Shown piece by piece: positions 27,107-39,086 of a stretch of DNA of 64,000 nucleotides. The notes under the pieces are model-generated. The model had not been told where the DNA came from. It saw only the letters and a program-made list of their open reading frames with translations, and made no database searches. The stretch's first letter is position 1. Every line of letters begins with the position of its first letter. A program made the position numbers and the translations under genes. This DNA is from Erwinia sp. OLFS4 (lineage in GTDB: Bacteria > Pseudomonadota > Gammaproteobacteria > Enterobacterales > Enterobacteriaceae): assembly GCF_002752165.1 (NCBI RefSeq), contig NZ_MOMB01000002.1, positions 62,001 to 126,000 on the forward strand. Direction: 5' to 3'.

Positions 27107-29259
27107 CCACCACTTCAGCGTTAACCCTGAATTACCGGCTGGACCATGTCGCGGTCATTACTATTGACGTGCCCGGTGAGAAAATGAATACCCTGAAAGC
27201 AGAATTCGCCGACGCGTTGCGTGACACTATCCGTGAAGCGCGCAGCCATCGCCAGCTGGCGGGAATTGTACTGATTTCAGGTAAACCCGACTCTTTTATT
27301 GCCGGGGCAGATATTAATATGATAGCTGGCTGTCAGACTGCGGCACAGGCTCAGGCGCTGGCGGAACAAGGACAGCAGGCAATGCAGGCACTGGCTGACC
27401 TGCCGTTTCCGGTTGTTGCGGCGATCCACGGTGCTTGTCTCGGAGGCGGACTTGAGCTGGCGCTGGCCTGTGATAAACGGGTGTGCACCGGGAGCGATAA
27501 AACCCGTCTGGGCTTGCCAGAGGTGCAGCTGGGCTTACTGCCTGGTTCCGGGGGAACCCAGCGTCTGCCACAGCTTATCGGGCCGTCGCGGGCGTTGGAT
27601 ATGATACTGACCGGAAAAACACTACGCCCGCGTCAGGCGCTGAAGGTGGGGCTTGTCGACGATGTGGTGGCTGAGAGTATTTTGCTGGATACCGCGGTTG
27701 CGATGGTGCTGGACGGTGCGATTAAACGTCAGCCCTGGCCGCTGCGTGAACGGGTGCTGAATGCACCATTCGGCCGCCAGATATTGTTCCATGTTGCCCG
27801 CAAAAAAGCCCAGGCTAAGGCCCGGGGTCACTACCCGGCGATTGATCGTATTCTGTCGGTTGTGCAAACCGGCCTGTCTCAAAAGACTCGCAGTGGTTAT
27901 ATCGCTGAAGCCCGCGCATTCGGTGAGCTGGTGATGACGCCGCAATCGGCGGCGCTGCGTAGCCTGTTTTTTGCTACCAGCGAGATGAAGCGTGAACAGC
28001 TTAGTGAGGGGGATGCTCAGCCAGTCCGCCGGGTGGGGGTATTGGGTGGCGGACTGATGGGCGGCGGCATTGCCAGCGTGGCGGCGGCTAAAGCCGAATT
28101 GGCGGTGCGTATTAAAGATATCAATGTTCAGGGAGTTAACCACGCGCTGAAATACAGCTGGGATTTGCTGAATGCGAAAGTTAAGCGTCACCATATTACG
28201 CCGGCGCAGCGTAATCAGCAGCTGGCACGTATTTCTGGCGCTACCGATTATCATGGTTTTGCCGGACTTGACCTGGTGATGGAAGCGGTCTTCGAAGATC
28301 TCCCCCTTAAACGTCAGATGGTCAAAGATATTGAAAGCCATTGTAATGCGCAGACAATTTTTGCCTCTAATACCTCTTCCTTGCCGATCGGTGAGATTGC
28401 TGGCGGGGCTGAACGTCCGCAACAGGTTATTGGTCTGCACTTTTTCAGCCCGGTGGATAAAATGCCGTTGGTGGAAGTGATTCCTCATGCCACCACCTCT
28501 GCGCAGACGGTGGCAACCACCGTTGCGCTGGCGCGTAAAATGGGTAAAACGCCGATTGTGGTGTCCGACCGTGCGGGGTTTTATGTCAACCGTATTCTGG
28601 CGCCTTATATTAATGAAGCCCTGCTTTGTGTACTGGAAGGCGAAGCCATTGATCATGTGGACAATGCACTGGTGCAATTTGGTTTTCCCGTCGGCCCGAT
28701 TCAGCTGCTTGATGAAGTTGGTATTGATGTCGGCAGTAAAATATTGCCGGTGATGGCCGCGGCGTTTGGCGATCGTTTTGTCGCACCCGCGGCGTTTGCT
28801 CAGGTGCTGGCAGACGATCGCAAAGGTAAAAAAAACCGGCGTGGATTTTATCTGTATCCGGCGAAGCGTCCGCGCAGAAAAAAAGTTGATGAACAGGTTT
28901 ATAAGTTATTACAGGTCACTCCTGGTGTGCATCAGACGCCGGAACAGATTGCCCAGCGTTGTGTGATGATGATGCTAAATGAAGCTGTTCGTACTGTTGA
29001 TGAAGGCGTGATCAAAAATGCGCGTGATGGTGATATTGGCGCGATTTTTGGCCTTGGTTTTCCGCCTTTCCTCGGCGGCCCGTTCCGTTATATGGATCAT
29101 TATGGAATATCGGAATTAATCAATACGTTAACATCGTTAACTCAAAAGCATGGTGAGCGATTTACACCCTGTCAGCATCTGCAAATGATGCAACGCAATG
29201 ACGAAAAATTTTACAAAACTTATCTCTCTGACAATACCCATGCAGCTTCAGCAGGTTAG
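27103..29259 (+). CDS. fadJ: Fatty acid oxidation complex alpha subunit FadJ
   Basis: 718 residues with two enzymes fused: an N-terminal enoyl-CoA hydratase (about 1-190, oxyanion-hole [13 protein letters not shown] and [15 protein letters not shown]) and a C-terminal 3-hydroxyacyl-CoA dehydrogenase (NAD-binding [14 protein letters not shown] from about 312, catalytic H in [15 protein letters not shown]). Length equals the E. coli protein (714). Translationally coupled to fadI. Confidence 0.97.
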   Translation: MTTTSALTLNYRLDHVAVITIDVPGEKMNTLKAEFADALRDTIREARSHRQLAGIVLISGKPDSFIAGADINMIAGCQTAAQAQALAEQGQQAMQALADLPFPVVAAIHGACLGGGLELALACDKRVCTGSDKTRLGLPEVQLGLLPGSGGTQRLPQLIGPSRALDMILTGKTLRPRQALKVGLVDDVVAESILLDTAVAMVLDGAIKRQPWPLRERVLNAPFGRQILFHVARKKAQAKARGHYPAIDRILSVVQTGLSQKTRSGYIAEARAFGELVMTPQSAALRSLFFATSEMKREQLSEGDAQPVRRVGVLGGGLMGGGIASVAAAKAELAVRIKDINVQGVNHALKYSWDLLNAKVKRHHITPAQRNQQLARISGATDYHGFAGLDLVMEAVFEDLPLKRQMVKDIESHCNAQTIFASNTSSLPIGEIAGGAERPQQVIGLHFFSPVDKMPLVEVIPHATTSAQTVATTVALARKMGKTPIVVSDRAGFYVNRILAPYINEALLCVLEGEAIDHVDNALVQFGFPVGPIQLLDEVGIDVGSKILPVMAAAFGDRFVAPAAFAQVLADDRKGKKNRRGFYLYPAKRPRRKKVDEQVYKLLQVTPGVHQTPEQIAQRCVMMMLNEAVRTVDEGVIKNARDGDIGAIFGLGFPPFLGGPFRYMDHYGISELINTLTSLTQKHGERFTPCQHLQMMQRNDEKFYKTYLSDNTHAASAG

Positions 29260-29434
29260 CGAAATGTCCCGGCCGCCCGCCCGCTATCGGCGGGCTGAAA
29301 AACCGCTAATAAGCCGATGGCCGGTTGACTATAATGAAGTCGTTAAGGTACAACACAGCGTTCATTTGTAAAATGAAGGGTCGGTTTTGACACACTCCTT
29401 TACCGGCGTTTTTATTTAACAACAACGGTGCAAT

Positions 29435-29917
29435 ATGCAAGTTTTCATTATGCGTCATGGTGATGCAGCGTTAGATGCCGCGAGCGATCCCGTCAGACCT
29501 CTCACGCATTGTGGCTGTGACGAATCCCGCCAGATGGCAAGCTGGTTGAAAAATCAGTCGGTCAGTATTGAGCGGGTTCTGGTGAGTCCCTATCTGCGCG
29601 CTGAGCAGACGCAGCAAATGGTGCGCGAAGTACTGTCTTTGCCCGAAGGTCAGGAAGTTCTGCCGGAACTGACGCCAGACGGCGATGCCACACAGGTTGC
29701 CAGTTACCTGCAGACACTGGCGGCGCAAGGAATCTCATCGGTAATGGTGATTTCTCATTTACCGCTGGTTGGTTATCTGGTTTCAGAACTCTGTCCGCAG
29801 GAGACACCGCCGATGTTTGCTACCTCGGCGATTGCCTGTGTTGACTACGATCCCGTCAGCGCCCAGGGACAATTACTCTGGCAGGTCAGTCCGTCTAAGC
29901 TGGCAAAAGCAATGTAA
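29435..29917 (+). CDS. sixA: Phosphohistidine phosphatase SixA
   Basis: 160 residues. The RHG signature at 7-9 (MRHGDAA) gives the catalytic histidine H8. A second arginine/histidine pair is in SPYLRAEQT and ISHLPLVG. In E. coli SixA dephosphorylates ArcB HPt and affects the nitrogen PTS. Same position downstream of fadJ as in E. coli. Confidence 0.95.
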   Translation: MQVFIMRHGDAALDAASDPVRPLTHCGCDESRQMASWLKNQSVSIERVLVSPYLRAEQTQQMVREVLSLPEGQEVLPELTPDGDATQVASYLQTLAAQGISSVMVISHLPLVGYLVSELCPQETPPMFATSAIACVDYDPVSAQGQLLWQVSPSKLAKAM

Positions 29918-29957
29918 CAATCTGAACCGTTAAGGTCCCGGCGCGTTGGCTGCAGGC

Positions 29958-30509
29958 TCAAAGCAGTGCCGGTGGTTGCCACTCTTCCTGTTCAATTAAC
30001 ACCAGCAACGCCGCGTTGCCACCAAACATGTTGGGTGCCTGATGGAAAGCACGTACATCCGGATGTTGTGCCAGCCAGCGTGGCGTCTGTTGCTTAAGAA
30101 TATGCTTACCATGACCATGCATCACACTGGCGCAGAACAGGTGTTCACGGCGACAGGCGGCAATCAGCGCCCCCAGTTCCTGCTTGGCTTGTTGCTGAGT
30201 CAGTCCGTGCAAATCAAGAAATATTTCCGGCGTGTAGTCACCGCGGCGTAACTTCTTCAGTTCGTAGGCATCAACGTCGGCACGAAGATAGCGTACCGGG
30301 CCTTCGCTAGCCAGCAGTGGCTGAAATTCATCAGAAAAGTAATGACTGGCATCCTTTTGTTCAGATAATAACCGTTTCGGCGCCGGTGTTTTGCTGACTT
30401 TAGGCGCGATTTTATGCAGAACGGTATCCTGCTTCATTCTGGTGGTTCCACGCACCAGTTCATTAAACAGCGCCCGATCTTCGGCGCTCAGCGGATGTTT
30501 TTTGCTCAT
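29958..30509 (-). CDS. smrB: Ribosome rescue endonuclease SmrB
   Basis: 183 residues. A basic, unstructured N-terminal half is followed by the SMR domain with the catalytic LDLHG (about 97-101) and [15 protein letters not shown]. In E. coli SmrB cuts mRNA between collided ribosomes. Divergent from prmB, the same arrangement as E. coli. Confidence 0.93.
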   Translation of the reverse strand: MSKKHPLSAEDRALFNELVRGTTRMKQDTVLHKIAPKVSKTPAPKRLLSEQKDASHYFSDEFQPLLASEGPVRYLRADVDAYELKKLRRGDYTPEIFLDLHGLTQQQAKQELGALIAACRREHLFCASVMHGHGKHILKQQTPRWLAQHPDVRAFHQAPNMFGGNAALLVLIEQEEWQPPALL

Positions 30510-30697
30510 TGACCTTTCTGTTTTAGCCTTTGATTTCGGTTACCAGCCAGCCGGTTGATGAAAACTGTCTGTAAGTCTACCTGCAAAAACCCTGATGGGT
30601 TCAATAAATATCAGCTTTTTAATGCGGATGCGATGAAATAGCCGGTTCTTCATGGCAAACTAACGCCAGCATGATTGACCGGCCTGTGGAGGGCAAT

Positions 30698-31630
30698 TTG
30701 GACAAAATTTTTGTCGAGGAAGCAGTCAGCGAACTGCATACCATACAGGATATGCTGCGTTGGGCGGTGAGCCGTTTTTCCGCCGCCGGCCTCTGGTACG
30801 GCCACGGCACGGATAATCCCTGGGATGAAGCGGTGCAGCTGGTGTTACCGACGCTCTATCTGCCGCCCGATATTCCGCAAGATATGTATCCTGCACGCCT
30901 GACAATCAGTGAGCGTCAGCGGGTAGTGGAACGTATTATCCGTCGGGTAAAAGAGTTTATTCCGGTAGCTTATCTGACTAACAAGGCCTGGTTTTGCGGC
31001 CATGAATTTTACGTCGATGAACGCGTGCTGGTACCGCGTTCACCGATTGGCGAACTGATTGGCAACAATTTTGCGGGTCTGCTGCCTGCGTCCCCGGCAC
31101 ATATTCTTGATATGTGTACCGGCAGTGGCTGTATTGCTATTGCCTGCGCATATGCCTTCCCGCAGGCGCAGGTGGATGCTGTCGACCTTTCAGCCGAGGC
31201 GCTGGCGGTTGCTGAGCTGAATATTCAGCAGCATGCGATGCAGCATCAGGTGACGCCGATGCGTTCCGATCTGTTCAATGCGTTGCCGCCGCTTGCCTAC
31301 GATCTGATTGTCACCAATCCGCCCTATGTTGATGCCGAAGATATGAACGATTTGCCGGATGAGTATCGTCATGAGCCAGAAATCGGACTGGCTGCCGGCG
31401 AAGATGGACTGGCGCTGGTTAAACGTATTCTGGCCCACGCAGCTGATTACCTTAGCCCGCAGGGCGTGTTAATTTGTGAGGTCGGTAACAGCATGGTACA
31501 CATGATGGCGCAGTATCCCGATATTCCGTTTACCTGGCTGGAGTTTGAACAGGGCGGTGACGGCGTTTTCATGCTGACGCGCGACCAGATTGTCGACGCG
31601 CAGCCGCATTTTGCGGCGTTTAAAGCGTAA
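30698..31630 (+). CDS. prmB: Ribosomal protein uL3 N5-glutamine methyltransferase PrmB
   Basis: 310 residues, the same as E. coli, when started at the TTG at 30698, which begins [10 protein letters not shown] (MDKIF in E. coli) and has GGAGGG about 5 nt upstream. An ATG nine codons earlier has no such site. The SAM motif is [15 protein letters not shown] and the glutamine-binding motif NPPYVD. It methylates uL3 during ribosome assembly. It lies 23 nt upstream of aroC. Confidence 0.95.
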   Translation: MDKIFVEEAVSELHTIQDMLRWAVSRFSAAGLWYGHGTDNPWDEAVQLVLPTLYLPPDIPQDMYPARLTISERQRVVERIIRRVKEFIPVAYLTNKAWFCGHEFYVDERVLVPRSPIGELIGNNFAGLLPASPAHILDMCTGSGCIAIACAYAFPQAQVDAVDLSAEALAVAELNIQQHAMQHQVTPMRSDLFNALPPLAYDLIVTNPPYVDAEDMNDLPDEYRHEPEIGLAAGEDGLALVKRILAHAADYLSPQGVLICEVGNSMVHMMAQYPDIPFTWLEFEQGGDGVFMLTRDQIVDAQPHFAAFKA

Positions 31631-31653
31631 CCCAATATATCTCTGAGGCTTGA

Positions 31654-32739
31654 ATGGCTGGTAATACAATAGGGCAACTGTTTCGCGTGACGAGCTTTGG
31701 TGAATCTCATGGCCTGGCGCTCGGTGCTGTGGTGGATGGCGTTCCCCCCGGCATCCCGCTAAATGAAGCCGATTTGCAACACGATCTTGACCGGCGGCGT
31801 CCAGGGACTTCACGTTATACCACGCAACGACGTGAGGACGATCGGGTAAAAATTCTTTCCGGCGTTTTTGACGGGGTAACCACCGGTACCAGCATTGGTC
31901 TGCTGATTGAAAATACCGATCAGCGTTCGCAGGATTACAGCGCTATTAAAGATCTTTTTCGTCCCGGCCATGCGGATTACACCTACGAGCAGAAATATGG
32001 TTTGCGTGATTATCGGGGTGGTGGACGCTCTTCAGCGCGCGAAACGGCGATGCGGGTGGCAGCAGGTGCAATTGCAAAGAAATATCTCGCCAGTTGCTTT
32101 GGCATTCAGGTACGGGGCTATCTGGCACAAATAGGCGAGGTGGTTTGCGCGCTGAAAGACTGGGAACTGGTTGAACAAAATCCCTTTTTCTGTCCGGATG
32201 CTGACAAGCTTGATGCACTGGATACGCTGATGCGGACCTTGAAAAAAGAGGGTGATTCTATCGGTGCCAAAGTCACGGTTGTGGCAGAAAACGTGCCGCC
32301 AGGGCTGGGTGAGCCGGTATTTGACCGTCTTGACGCCGATCTGGCGCACGCACTGATGAGTATTAATGCGGTTAAAGGCGTGGAAATTGGCGATGGTTTT
32401 GCAGTTGTCAGCCAGCGGGGCAGCCAGCATCGTGATGAAATCCGCGCGGATGGATTCCAGAGTAACCATGCTGGCGGTATTCTTGGTGGTATCAGCAGCG
32501 GACAGGCGATTATTGCCCATCTGGCGATGAAACCGACATCCAGTATTACCGTCCCAGGAAAAACCATTACCCGTGCCGGTGAAGAAGTCGAAATGATAAC
32601 CAAAGGACGCCACGATCCCTGCGTTGGCATTCGGGCAGTGCCGATCGCTGAAGCGATGATGGCAATTGTGCTGATGGATCATCTGTTACGTCATCGCGGC
32701 CAGAATGCCGGGGTTGTTCCGCCGGCACCGTGCTGGTGA
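31654..32739 (+). CDS. aroC: Chorismate synthase
   Basis: Last step of the shikimate pathway (EPSP to chorismate, needs reduced FMN). 361 residues, the E. coli length. Signatures: N-terminal [10 protein letters not shown] with the catalytic H19, [12 protein letters not shown] and the C-terminal [17 protein letters not shown]. It probably shares a transcript with prmB and mepA. Confidence 0.97.
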   Translation: MAGNTIGQLFRVTSFGESHGLALGAVVDGVPPGIPLNEADLQHDLDRRRPGTSRYTTQRREDDRVKILSGVFDGVTTGTSIGLLIENTDQRSQDYSAIKDLFRPGHADYTYEQKYGLRDYRGGGRSSARETAMRVAAGAIAKKYLASCFGIQVRGYLAQIGEVVCALKDWELVEQNPFFCPDADKLDALDTLMRTLKKEGDSIGAKVTVVAENVPPGLGEPVFDRLDADLAHALMSINAVKGVEIGDGFAVVSQRGSQHRDEIRADGFQSNHAGGILGGISSGQAIIAHLAMKPTSSITVPGKTITRAGEEVEMITKGRHDPCVGIRAVPIAEAMMAIVLMDHLLRHRGQNAGVVPPAPCW

Positions 32740-32743
32740 ACCC

Positions 32744-33571
32744 ATGAAAAAAAAACACGCTCTCCTGTTTGCACTGCTGTTCAGCACTTCGTTGCTGGCG
32801 GCAACACCGTGGCAAAAAATCCGCCAGCCCATCAGTGGACCAGCCCGATCGATAGGGGCATTTGCTAACGGGTGCATTATTGGCGCGCAACCGTTGCCGC
32901 TTGAGGCCAGTCATTATCAGGTTATGCGCCAGGATCAGCGTCGTTATTTTGGTCATCCTGACCTGATTCGCTTTATTCAGCGACTCAGCAACAGGGTGAG
33001 TGGGCAGCAGCTGGGGGAAGTGCTAATCGGCGATATGGGCATGGCGGCGGGTGGACGTTTCAGTAGCGGTCATGCCAGCCATCAAAGTGGCCTTGATGTT
33101 GATATCTGGCTACAGCTTCCCCGTTATCGCTGGAGCGAGGCCATGCTGCTAAAGCCCCAGCCCCAGCCCCTGGACCTGGTCAGTGCTGATGGCCGTACGG
33201 TTAACCGTAGCTGGCAGCCGCAGATTGCGCGCCTGATTACGCTGGCGGCTAAAGATGCGGATGTGACACGAATTTTCGTGGCGCCAGCGATAAAAAAACA
33301 GCTCTGCAGTACCGCCGGCAGCGATCGTGACTTGTTACATAAGGTGCGTCCATGGTTTGGCCATCGCGCTCATATGCACGTTCGCCTGCGTTGCCCGGCT
33401 GACAGTCCTGAATGCGAGAAACAAGCGCCACCTCCTGCCGGAGATGGCTGTGGTGCCGAGCTGGAGAGCTGGTTTGCGCCGCCAAAACCAGGCAGCGGCG
33501 TGCCGGTCAAACGGCCACCGCCACCGTTACCGCCATCCTGTCAGGCGCTGCTGGATAAACATCTTCTGTAA
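32744..33571 (+). CDS. mepA: Penicillin-insensitive murein endopeptidase MepA
   Basis: 275 residues with a signal peptide (ends LLAATPWQ). A periplasmic LAS-type metallopeptidase that cuts D-Ala-meso-DAP cross-links. Zinc ligands lie in [16 protein letters not shown] (His and Asp) and HMHVRLRCP (His). Several cysteines match the disulfides of the E. coli enzyme. The ATG is 4 nt after the aroC stop and starts MKKK, a good signal start. Confidence 0.94.
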   Translation: MKKKHALLFALLFSTSLLAATPWQKIRQPISGPARSIGAFANGCIIGAQPLPLEASHYQVMRQDQRRYFGHPDLIRFIQRLSNRVSGQQLGEVLIGDMGMAAGGRFSSGHASHQSGLDVDIWLQLPRYRWSEAMLLKPQPQPLDLVSADGRTVNRSWQPQIARLITLAAKDADVTRIFVAPAIKKQLCSTAGSDRDLLHKVRPWFGHRAHMHVRLRCPADSPECEKQAPPPAGDGCGAELESWFAPPKPGSGVPVKRPPPPLPPSCQALLDKHLL

Positions 33572-33585
33572 GGAAAATCCTGATA

Positions 33586-34389
33586 ATGGATTGGTTGATG
33601 CTCGCGCCAGGCGTACTGGCTGGATTATTTGCCGTGGCAGTTTTTGCCGGATTTATTGACGCAATTGCCGGTGGTGGCGGGCTGATAACTGTCCCTGCCT
33701 TACTAAGTGCCGGACTGACACCGGCACAATCGCTGGCGACCAATAAATTACAGGCGGTGGGTGGCTCTTTTTCCGCCAGTTTTTATTTTGTTCGCAGCGG
33801 CGTGGTCAGTCTGACTACGCAAAAGCGCAATATTATGCTGACGCTGGTCGGTTCGGTTTCCGGCGCGTTGTTGGTACAACACATCAATTCTGCCGTTTTG
33901 CGCCAGCTTCTGCCGTTGCTGGTAATGGGTATTGGTTTTTACTTTTTGCTGATGCCAAAACTGGGACAGGAGGACCGCCAGCACCGTCTTTCAGGTTTGC
34001 CTTTCGCGCTGGTTGCCGGCGGCGGCGTCGGATTTTACGACGGATTTTTTGGCCCAGGCGCGGGATCATTTTATGCGCTGGCGTTTGTTACGCTCGCGGG
34101 TTTTAACCTGGCAAAAGCCACTGCGCACGCCAAAGTACTCAATTTTACGTCTAATGCCGGTAGCCTGTTGTTGTTTATGCTGGGTGGTAAAGTGGTCTGG
34201 GGCGTAGGTGTGATAATGCTCTGTGGTCAGGTGATTGGCGCCCGGTTAGGCGCCGGCATGGTATTAAGCAAAGGTCAGTCATTGATCCGTCCAATGGTGG
34301 TGATTATCTCGGCGTTGATGAGCATCAAGCTACTTTATGATAACCACGGTGACGCCATCCTGAGCCTTTTTCATCGCTTTTTTAGTTAA
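33586..34389 (+). CDS. yfcA: TSUP-family membrane transporter YfcA
   Basis: 267 residues, about eight membrane segments, with the glycine-rich TSUP signature in two copies (DAIAGGGGLITVPALL near 23-38 and YDGFFGPGAGSFYALAF near 148). Such proteins export or import sulfite or organosulfonates in other species; the substrate of YfcA is unknown. It follows mepA by 14 nt, so likely the same operon. Confidence 0.9.
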   Translation: MDWLMLAPGVLAGLFAVAVFAGFIDAIAGGGGLITVPALLSAGLTPAQSLATNKLQAVGGSFSASFYFVRSGVVSLTTQKRNIMLTLVGSVSGALLVQHINSAVLRQLLPLLVMGIGFYFLLMPKLGQEDRQHRLSGLPFALVAGGGVGFYDGFFGPGAGSFYALAFVTLAGFNLAKATAHAKVLNFTSNAGSLLLFMLGGKVVWGVGVIMLCGQVIGARLGAGMVLSKGQSLIRPMVVIISALMSIKLLYDNHGDAILSLFHRFFS

Positions 34390-34455
34390 CATCATCGTTA
34401 TTGTGAGATCTGACCCGCAGCGTTGTCGTTGCGCGGCGACGTTGAGAACAGACAG

Positions 34456-35004
34456 ATGCAGACCGGACACCATTATCAGCAATTAATTACCCTTTTCGAT
34501 CGCTGCTTTCAGGCGGATTTTCAGACACGTCTCATTAAGGGCGATGATGAGCCGATTTATCTTCCGGCAGATGAAAGCTCCGCCTGGAACCGGGTGGTAT
34601 TTGCCCATGGTTTTTATGCCAGCGCGCTGCATGAAATTTCACACTGGTGTATCGCCGGTGAGGCGCGTCGCAAGCAGGTGGATTTTGGCTACTGGTATTG
34701 CCCTGACGGACGTGATGCCGCGACGCAGAGCAAGTTTGAAGCGGTTGAAATAAAACCGCAGGCGCTGGAGTGGTTATTTTGTGTGGCGGCCGGTTTTCCT
34801 TTTAATGTCAGCTGTGACAACCTTGAAGGTGATTGTGAACCCGACCGTATTGCCTTTCAGCGCCAGGTCCATCAGCAAGTGATGAATTATCTGGAAAAAG
34901 GAATTCCGGCGCGCCCGGCTCGCTTTATTGACGCACTTCGCGCATATTACAAGACACCGCCGCTGTCGGCGACGCAGTTTTCTTTGCCGGAAGCGTGGCG
35001 TTAA
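34456..35004 (+). CDS. epmC: EF-P hydroxylase EpmC
   Basis: 182 residues from the ATG at 34456, equal to E. coli YfcM. It hydroxylates the beta-lysylated lysine of elongation factor P. A metal-site HEISHW motif (about 57-62) and DFGYWYCPDGRDA are conserved. The longer upstream frame is not conserved and has no ribosome-binding site. Confidence 0.93.
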   Translation: MQTGHHYQQLITLFDRCFQADFQTRLIKGDDEPIYLPADESSAWNRVVFAHGFYASALHEISHWCIAGEARRKQVDFGYWYCPDGRDAATQSKFEAVEIKPQALEWLFCVAAGFPFNVSCDNLEGDCEPDRIAFQRQVHQQVMNYLEKGIPARPARFIDALRAYYKTPPLSATQFSLPEAWR

Positions 35005-35036
35005 GCCTGGCGTGAAGAATTAACAGAGGATATTTC

Positions 35037-35318
35037 ATGATTGATGAATTTGAGGCGCGGATTCTGGCTTTGATTGATGACATGGTTGAGCATGCCAGCG
35101 ATGATGAACTCTTTGCCAGCGGTTACCTGCGCGGGCATCTGACTCTGGCGGTTGCAGAGCTGGAACAGTCGGGCGACCATTCGCCCGAAGCGTTACAGAT
35201 TGAGGTACAAAATAGTCTGCAGAATGCCATTCACGCCGGCGAGCTTTCACCACGCGATCAGGCGTTAGTCATTGGAATGTGGAATAACCTGTTTACCCAG
35301 GCACGTCAGATTGCCTGA
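35037..35318 (+). CDS. yfcL: YfcL family protein
   Basis: 93 residues, acidic, helical, with [24 protein letters not shown] almost as in E. coli YfcL. Function unknown. It lies 32 nt after epmC with AGAGGA before the ATG; operon position is the same as in E. coli. Confidence 0.9.
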   Translation: MIDEFEARILALIDDMVEHASDDELFASGYLRGHLTLAVAELEQSGDHSPEALQIEVQNSLQNAIHAGELSPRDQALVIGMWNNLFTQARQIA

Positions 35319-35432
35319 TGGCACCTTCAGACGCACCCATATCGCTGCGGCGTTGCATTCACTCTTCTGCTGGTCGACGCTGTAGGGCCTCTTTGTTCGC
35401 GCGATAAGTGGACTGGCCGCCGGCAGTTTTTA

Positions 35433-37442
35433 CTATTTAATCAGTGGCTTGCCTTTCAGTAACTTGCGTATCCAGTAGCGATTTGGATTCAGAGCGGCAA
35501 GGGTTGCCGCATCAAGCGGTATTGGCTCGCCGCAGATTTGTGCGGCCAGAATCTCTGCCGCCAGCGGTGCGCTGCACAACCCTCTGGAGCCAAACGCCCC
35601 CAGAACAAAAATGCCCTGGTGCCACGGTGCTGGCGTTGTCTGCTGCTGAATCTCAGCTGGCGTCAGGCCGGAATACTGCTGTAAAGTGCGTTGATAATCG
35701 GGCAGGGCGCCGAGCATTGGCAGATGATCGCGGGTCGCGCAGCGTACGCCACAACGTGCCTCACCGGCACTGGCGTCAAGTGTTAGCGGCCAGCTTTGAT
35801 TGACCAGGCAGTTTTGCAATCGTGCGATATTTTCCTGCTGATCGCAGGGGCTGTAGGTGGTCTGCTGGCTGCCGCGGTGATAGCTGGCACCGATACAGTG
35901 TTGCTGATGCTGCGGACTGACTGGCGTCAGATAACCGTCGTAACAAAGTACCTGCTTTAGCTGTGCCAGCGAAGCATTGGTCGGGACATGGCTGACCTGG
36001 CCGGCAACCGGATAGACCGGTAACCGGGCACTTTGTGCCAGCTGATTAATACCGGCACCGTTGGCCAGTACCAGATTAGGGTGGTGGCGCTGGCTGCCAT
36101 CGGCAAAATGCAGCCGCCAGCCGTTTTCTTCTTCCGTCAGTTTTTCCAGCTTATGTTGCCAGTACAGCGTCAGTCCCTGCTGCTGTGCCTGGGTGATTAA
36201 TCCGGTGGTCAGATCGGCCGGGCATAACCAGCCACCTTGCGGGTAGTGAATACCGCCGCAGCCGGTTGGCAGTCCCGCCAGCTGTTCAGCTTGTTCTGCA
36301 TTGACTGCGCAGGCGATAGCAGCCGGCAGCGCCATACCCAGCATGTTATCAATCTTACGCTGACTTTTTTCATCCCAGCCTAGCTGGGTAACGCCGCACC
36401 ACTGGTGGGCAAAAGGGAAATCCAGCGCATCAAAATAGCGTCGGGCAAAGGTAAAGGCTGCGGGGAAAAAGCGGCCGGATGCGCTGTCATGAGGGTTCAG
36501 CAGCGGATAAAGCGCGCCCTGACGATTACCGGAAGCTCCCTGTGCCGGCAGACGAGCGTCGCTGTAAAGCGTCACATTACACCCGCGGCGGAGAAGTGCC
36601 AGCGCCAGCAAAGCGCTGGCGATACCACCGCCAATAACAGCAATATCGCCGTTGCGCGCTGGCGGACGATGATAGCAGAGAGCCGACCGCAACGGCGTAC
36701 AGGCCTGGTTCAGGGTTCCGCACAGCATTTCCCGCTTAGGGCCAAAGCCTTTACGCTTCACCATAGTGAAGCCGGCCTGTTGTAAGCCCCGGCGGACAAA
36801 ACCGGCAGCGGTAAAGGTGGCGAGTGTGGCGCCCGGACGTGCCAGCCGGGCCATACAGTGAAACAGTGGCGGAGTCCACATATCCGGGTTTTTTGCCGGG
36901 GCAAAACCATCAAGGAACCAGGCATCGACCTGTTGTTGCAAACTGTCATCAAAAGTATCAATTAGCTGGTTAATATCGCCATACCAGAGGTCCAGCGTGA
37001 TACGCCCGGCGGCAAACAGCAGACGATGACAGCCTGGCATAGCCTGCGGCCACTGACTGAGTAAGGCTTGACTCCAGTCAGCCAGTTCCGGCCAGTGCTG
37101 GTGCGCCTGTATCATATCTTTTGCGGTTAACGGATATTTCTCACAGCTAATAAAATGTAACCGCTGCAGTCTGGCCTGCGGATGGTCAGCGAGGAAAGCC
37201 GTAAATGCCTGGCAAAGCGTGAGGAAATTTAATCCGGTGCCGAAGCCGGTTTCAGCGACAACGAACAGGGCGCGGGGATGACAGGCAAAGCGTTGCGGAA
37301 GCTGATTACCGGCCAGAAATACGTAGCGGGTTTCTTGCAGTCCGCTCTGGTTAGAAAAGTAGACATCATCAAAAGTCCGGGATACAGGTGTACCCTGTTC
37401 ATTCCAGCTAAGAGATGCATGTTCAACAGCTAGGTTTTTCAC
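35433..37442 (-). CDS. mnmC: Bifunctional tRNA 5-methylaminomethyl-2-thiouridine synthase MnmC
   Basis: 669 residues from the GTG at 37442 (E. coli 668). The N-terminal methyltransferase (about 1-245; [15 protein letters not shown] is the SAM motif, [12 protein letters not shown] the active region) and C-terminal FAD oxidase (about 265 on; [18 protein letters not shown] dinucleotide fold, [13 protein letters not shown]) complete mnm5s2U in wobble position 34. The frame could run 20 codons further upstream, but VKNLAVEHA aligns with the E. coli start. Divergent from fabB. Confidence 0.95.
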   Translation of the reverse strand: MKNLAVEHASLSWNEQGTPVSRTFDDVYFSNQSGLQETRYVFLAGNQLPQRFACHPRALFVVAETGFGTGLNFLTLCQAFTAFLADHPQARLQRLHFISCEKYPLTAKDMIQAHQHWPELADWSQALLSQWPQAMPGCHRLLFAAGRITLDLWYGDINQLIDTFDDSLQQQVDAWFLDGFAPAKNPDMWTPPLFHCMARLARPGATLATFTAAGFVRRGLQQAGFTMVKRKGFGPKREMLCGTLNQACTPLRSALCYHRPPARNGDIAVIGGGIASALLALALLRRGCNVTLYSDARLPAQGASGNRQGALYPLLNPHDSASGRFFPAAFTFARRYFDALDFPFAHQWCGVTQLGWDEKSQRKIDNMLGMALPAAIACAVNAEQAEQLAGLPTGCGGIHYPQGGWLCPADLTTGLITQAQQQGLTLYWQHKLEKLTEEENGWRLHFADGSQRHHPNLVLANGAGINQLAQSARLPVYPVAGQVSHVPTNASLAQLKQVLCYDGYLTPVSPQHQQHCIGASYHRGSQQTTYSPCDQQENIARLQNCLVNQSWPLTLDASAGEARCGVRCATRDHLPMLGALPDYQRTLQQYSGLTPAEIQQQTTPAPWHQGIFVLGAFGSRGLCSAPLAAEILAAQICGEPIPLDAATLAALNPNRYWIRKLLKGKPLIK

Positions 37443-37519
37443 AAAATTGACTCTGTGGTCAGGTACTGGCGCGATTCTAACTATGTGAACCCGTACGCGC
37501 AAATTTACCTGATAACAGC

Positions 37520-37552
37520 AGATCGGACTTGTTCAGCGTACAACTGTACGCT
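37520..37552. promoter_or_regulatory. FabR and FadR operators upstream of fabB
   Basis: AGCGTACA-AC-TGTACGCT (37535-37552) is a perfect 18-bp palindrome with the FabR half-site AGCGTACA. Directly upstream, GATCGGACTTGTT (37521-37533) fits the FadR consensus at most positions. In E. coli FadR activates and FabR represses fabB from adjoining sites in this order. Confidence 0.75.
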
Positions 37553-37596
37553 AAAGTGCGTTCACTGAACCTAATTAGTCGTGGATGAGGTATTGA

Positions 37597-38814
37597 ATGA
37601 AACGTGCAGTGATTACTGGCCTGGGTATCGTTTCCAGCATCGGTAATAACCAGGAGGAAGTACTGGCTTCCCTGCGTGAAGGGCGCTCAGGCATTACTTT
37701 CTCTCAGGAGCTGAAAGATTCCGGTATGCGTAGTCACGTATGGGGCAATGTCAAACTCGATACCTCAGGTCTGATTGATCGAAAAGTCGTACGTTTTATG
37801 AGCGATGCTTCGGTTTATGCGTATCTTTCCATGCAGCAGGCCATTGAAGATGCCGGCCTGTCTGAGCAGCAGTATCAGAATAATCCACGCGTCGGACTGA
37901 TTGCCGGTTCCGGTGGCGGGTCACCGCGCTTTCAGGTTTTCGGCGCCGATGCCATGCGTAGTCCCCGTGGTCTGAAGGCCGTTGGCCCTTATGTCGTGAC
38001 GAAAGCAATGGCTTCCGGTGTATCAGCCTGTCTGGCAACCCCGTTTAAAATTCACGGCGTGAATTACTCTATCAGTTCCGCCTGCGCCACTTCTGCCCAT
38101 TGTATTGGCAACGCGGTTGAACAGATTCAGTTAGGCAAACAGGACATTGTTTTTGCCGGTGGCGGGGAAGAATTATGCTGGGAAATGGCCTGCGAGTTTG
38201 ACGCAATGGGGGCCCTTTCAACAAAGTACAATGACAATCCTGCTAAGGCCTCCCGTACTTATGACAACCAGCGGGACGGCTTTGTTATTGCTGGCGGTGG
38301 CGGCATGGTGGTGGTTGAAGAGCTGGAGCATGCCCTGGCGCGCGGTGCGCACATTTATGCTGAAATCGTTGGCTACGGCGCAACATCAGACGGTGCAGAT
38401 ATGGTTGCGCCTTCCGGTGAAGGCGCGGTGCGCTGTATGAAAATGGCCATGCAGGACCTCACAGGACCTGTTGATTATCTCAACACCCATGGGACTTCAA
38501 CTCCGGTCGGCGATGTGAAAGAACTTGGTGCGATCCGCGAAGTGTTTGGTGACAACACCCCGGCACTTTCTGCCACTAAAGCGATGACCGGACATTCATT
38601 AGGTGCTGCTGGTGTGCAGGAGGCAATTTATTCCTTGCTGATGCTGGAGCATGGTTTTATTGCCCCGAGTATCAACATTGACGATCTTGACGAGCAGGCG
38701 CGGGGAATGAACGTGATTACCCAGCCAACGCAACGTACACTGACAACCGTCATGTCTAACAGCTTTGGCTTTGGTGGCACAAATGCCACCCTGGTGATGC
38801 GTAAAGTGCAGTAA
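37597..38814 (+). CDS. fabB: 3-oxoacyl-ACP synthase I FabB
   Basis: Condensing enzyme needed for unsaturated fatty acid elongation. 405 residues (E. coli 406). Catalytic Cys163 in [10 protein letters not shown], His in [11 protein letters not shown] (about 298) and His in GHSLGAAG (about 333), and the C-terminal [12 protein letters not shown] loop are present. Monocistronic, with a strong terminator. Confidence 0.98.
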   Translation: MKRAVITGLGIVSSIGNNQEEVLASLREGRSGITFSQELKDSGMRSHVWGNVKLDTSGLIDRKVVRFMSDASVYAYLSMQQAIEDAGLSEQQYQNNPRVGLIAGSGGGSPRFQVFGADAMRSPRGLKAVGPYVVTKAMASGVSACLATPFKIHGVNYSISSACATSAHCIGNAVEQIQLGKQDIVFAGGGEELCWEMACEFDAMGALSTKYNDNPAKASRTYDNQRDGFVIAGGGGMVVVEELEHALARGAHIYAEIVGYGATSDGADMVAPSGEGAVRCMKMAMQDLTGPVDYLNTHGTSTPVGDVKELGAIREVFGDNTPALSATKAMTGHSLGAAGVQEAIYSLLMLEHGFIAPSINIDDLDEQARGMNVITQPTQRTLTTVMSNSFGFGGTNATLVMRKVQ

Positions 38815-38833
38815 CGTCACGGCGCGTTACATT

Positions 38834-38861
38834 GAAAGGAGCGCCGGGGCGCTCCTTTTTT
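38834..38861 (+). terminator. fabB intrinsic terminator
   Basis: Perfect stem GGAGCGCC/GGCGCTCC with a 2-nt centre and six T residues, 20 nt after the stop. Confidence 0.9.
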
Positions 38862-39086
38862 AATGCCTTGCCCGGCTATAACACGGGCAAGAATGGGCTT
38901 ATAGTCTGTACTGGTGTCTTTCAGTTTGCCTGCGGATTTGCTATCAATTGGATACGGGTTTTACCCCTTCCGGCTCGCGTTAACCCCTGCAAGCATACAT
39001 ACCTACCTACCCGTCAGCGACCTGACAGGCTGGTGAGACATGATCAAGATAATGGCACTGACTTCACAACAAGGAGTATGTGACTG

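Noticed and set aside
27622-28677. 351-codon frame antisense to fadJ
   Set aside because: Shadow frame; the sense strand encodes FadJ with all motifs.
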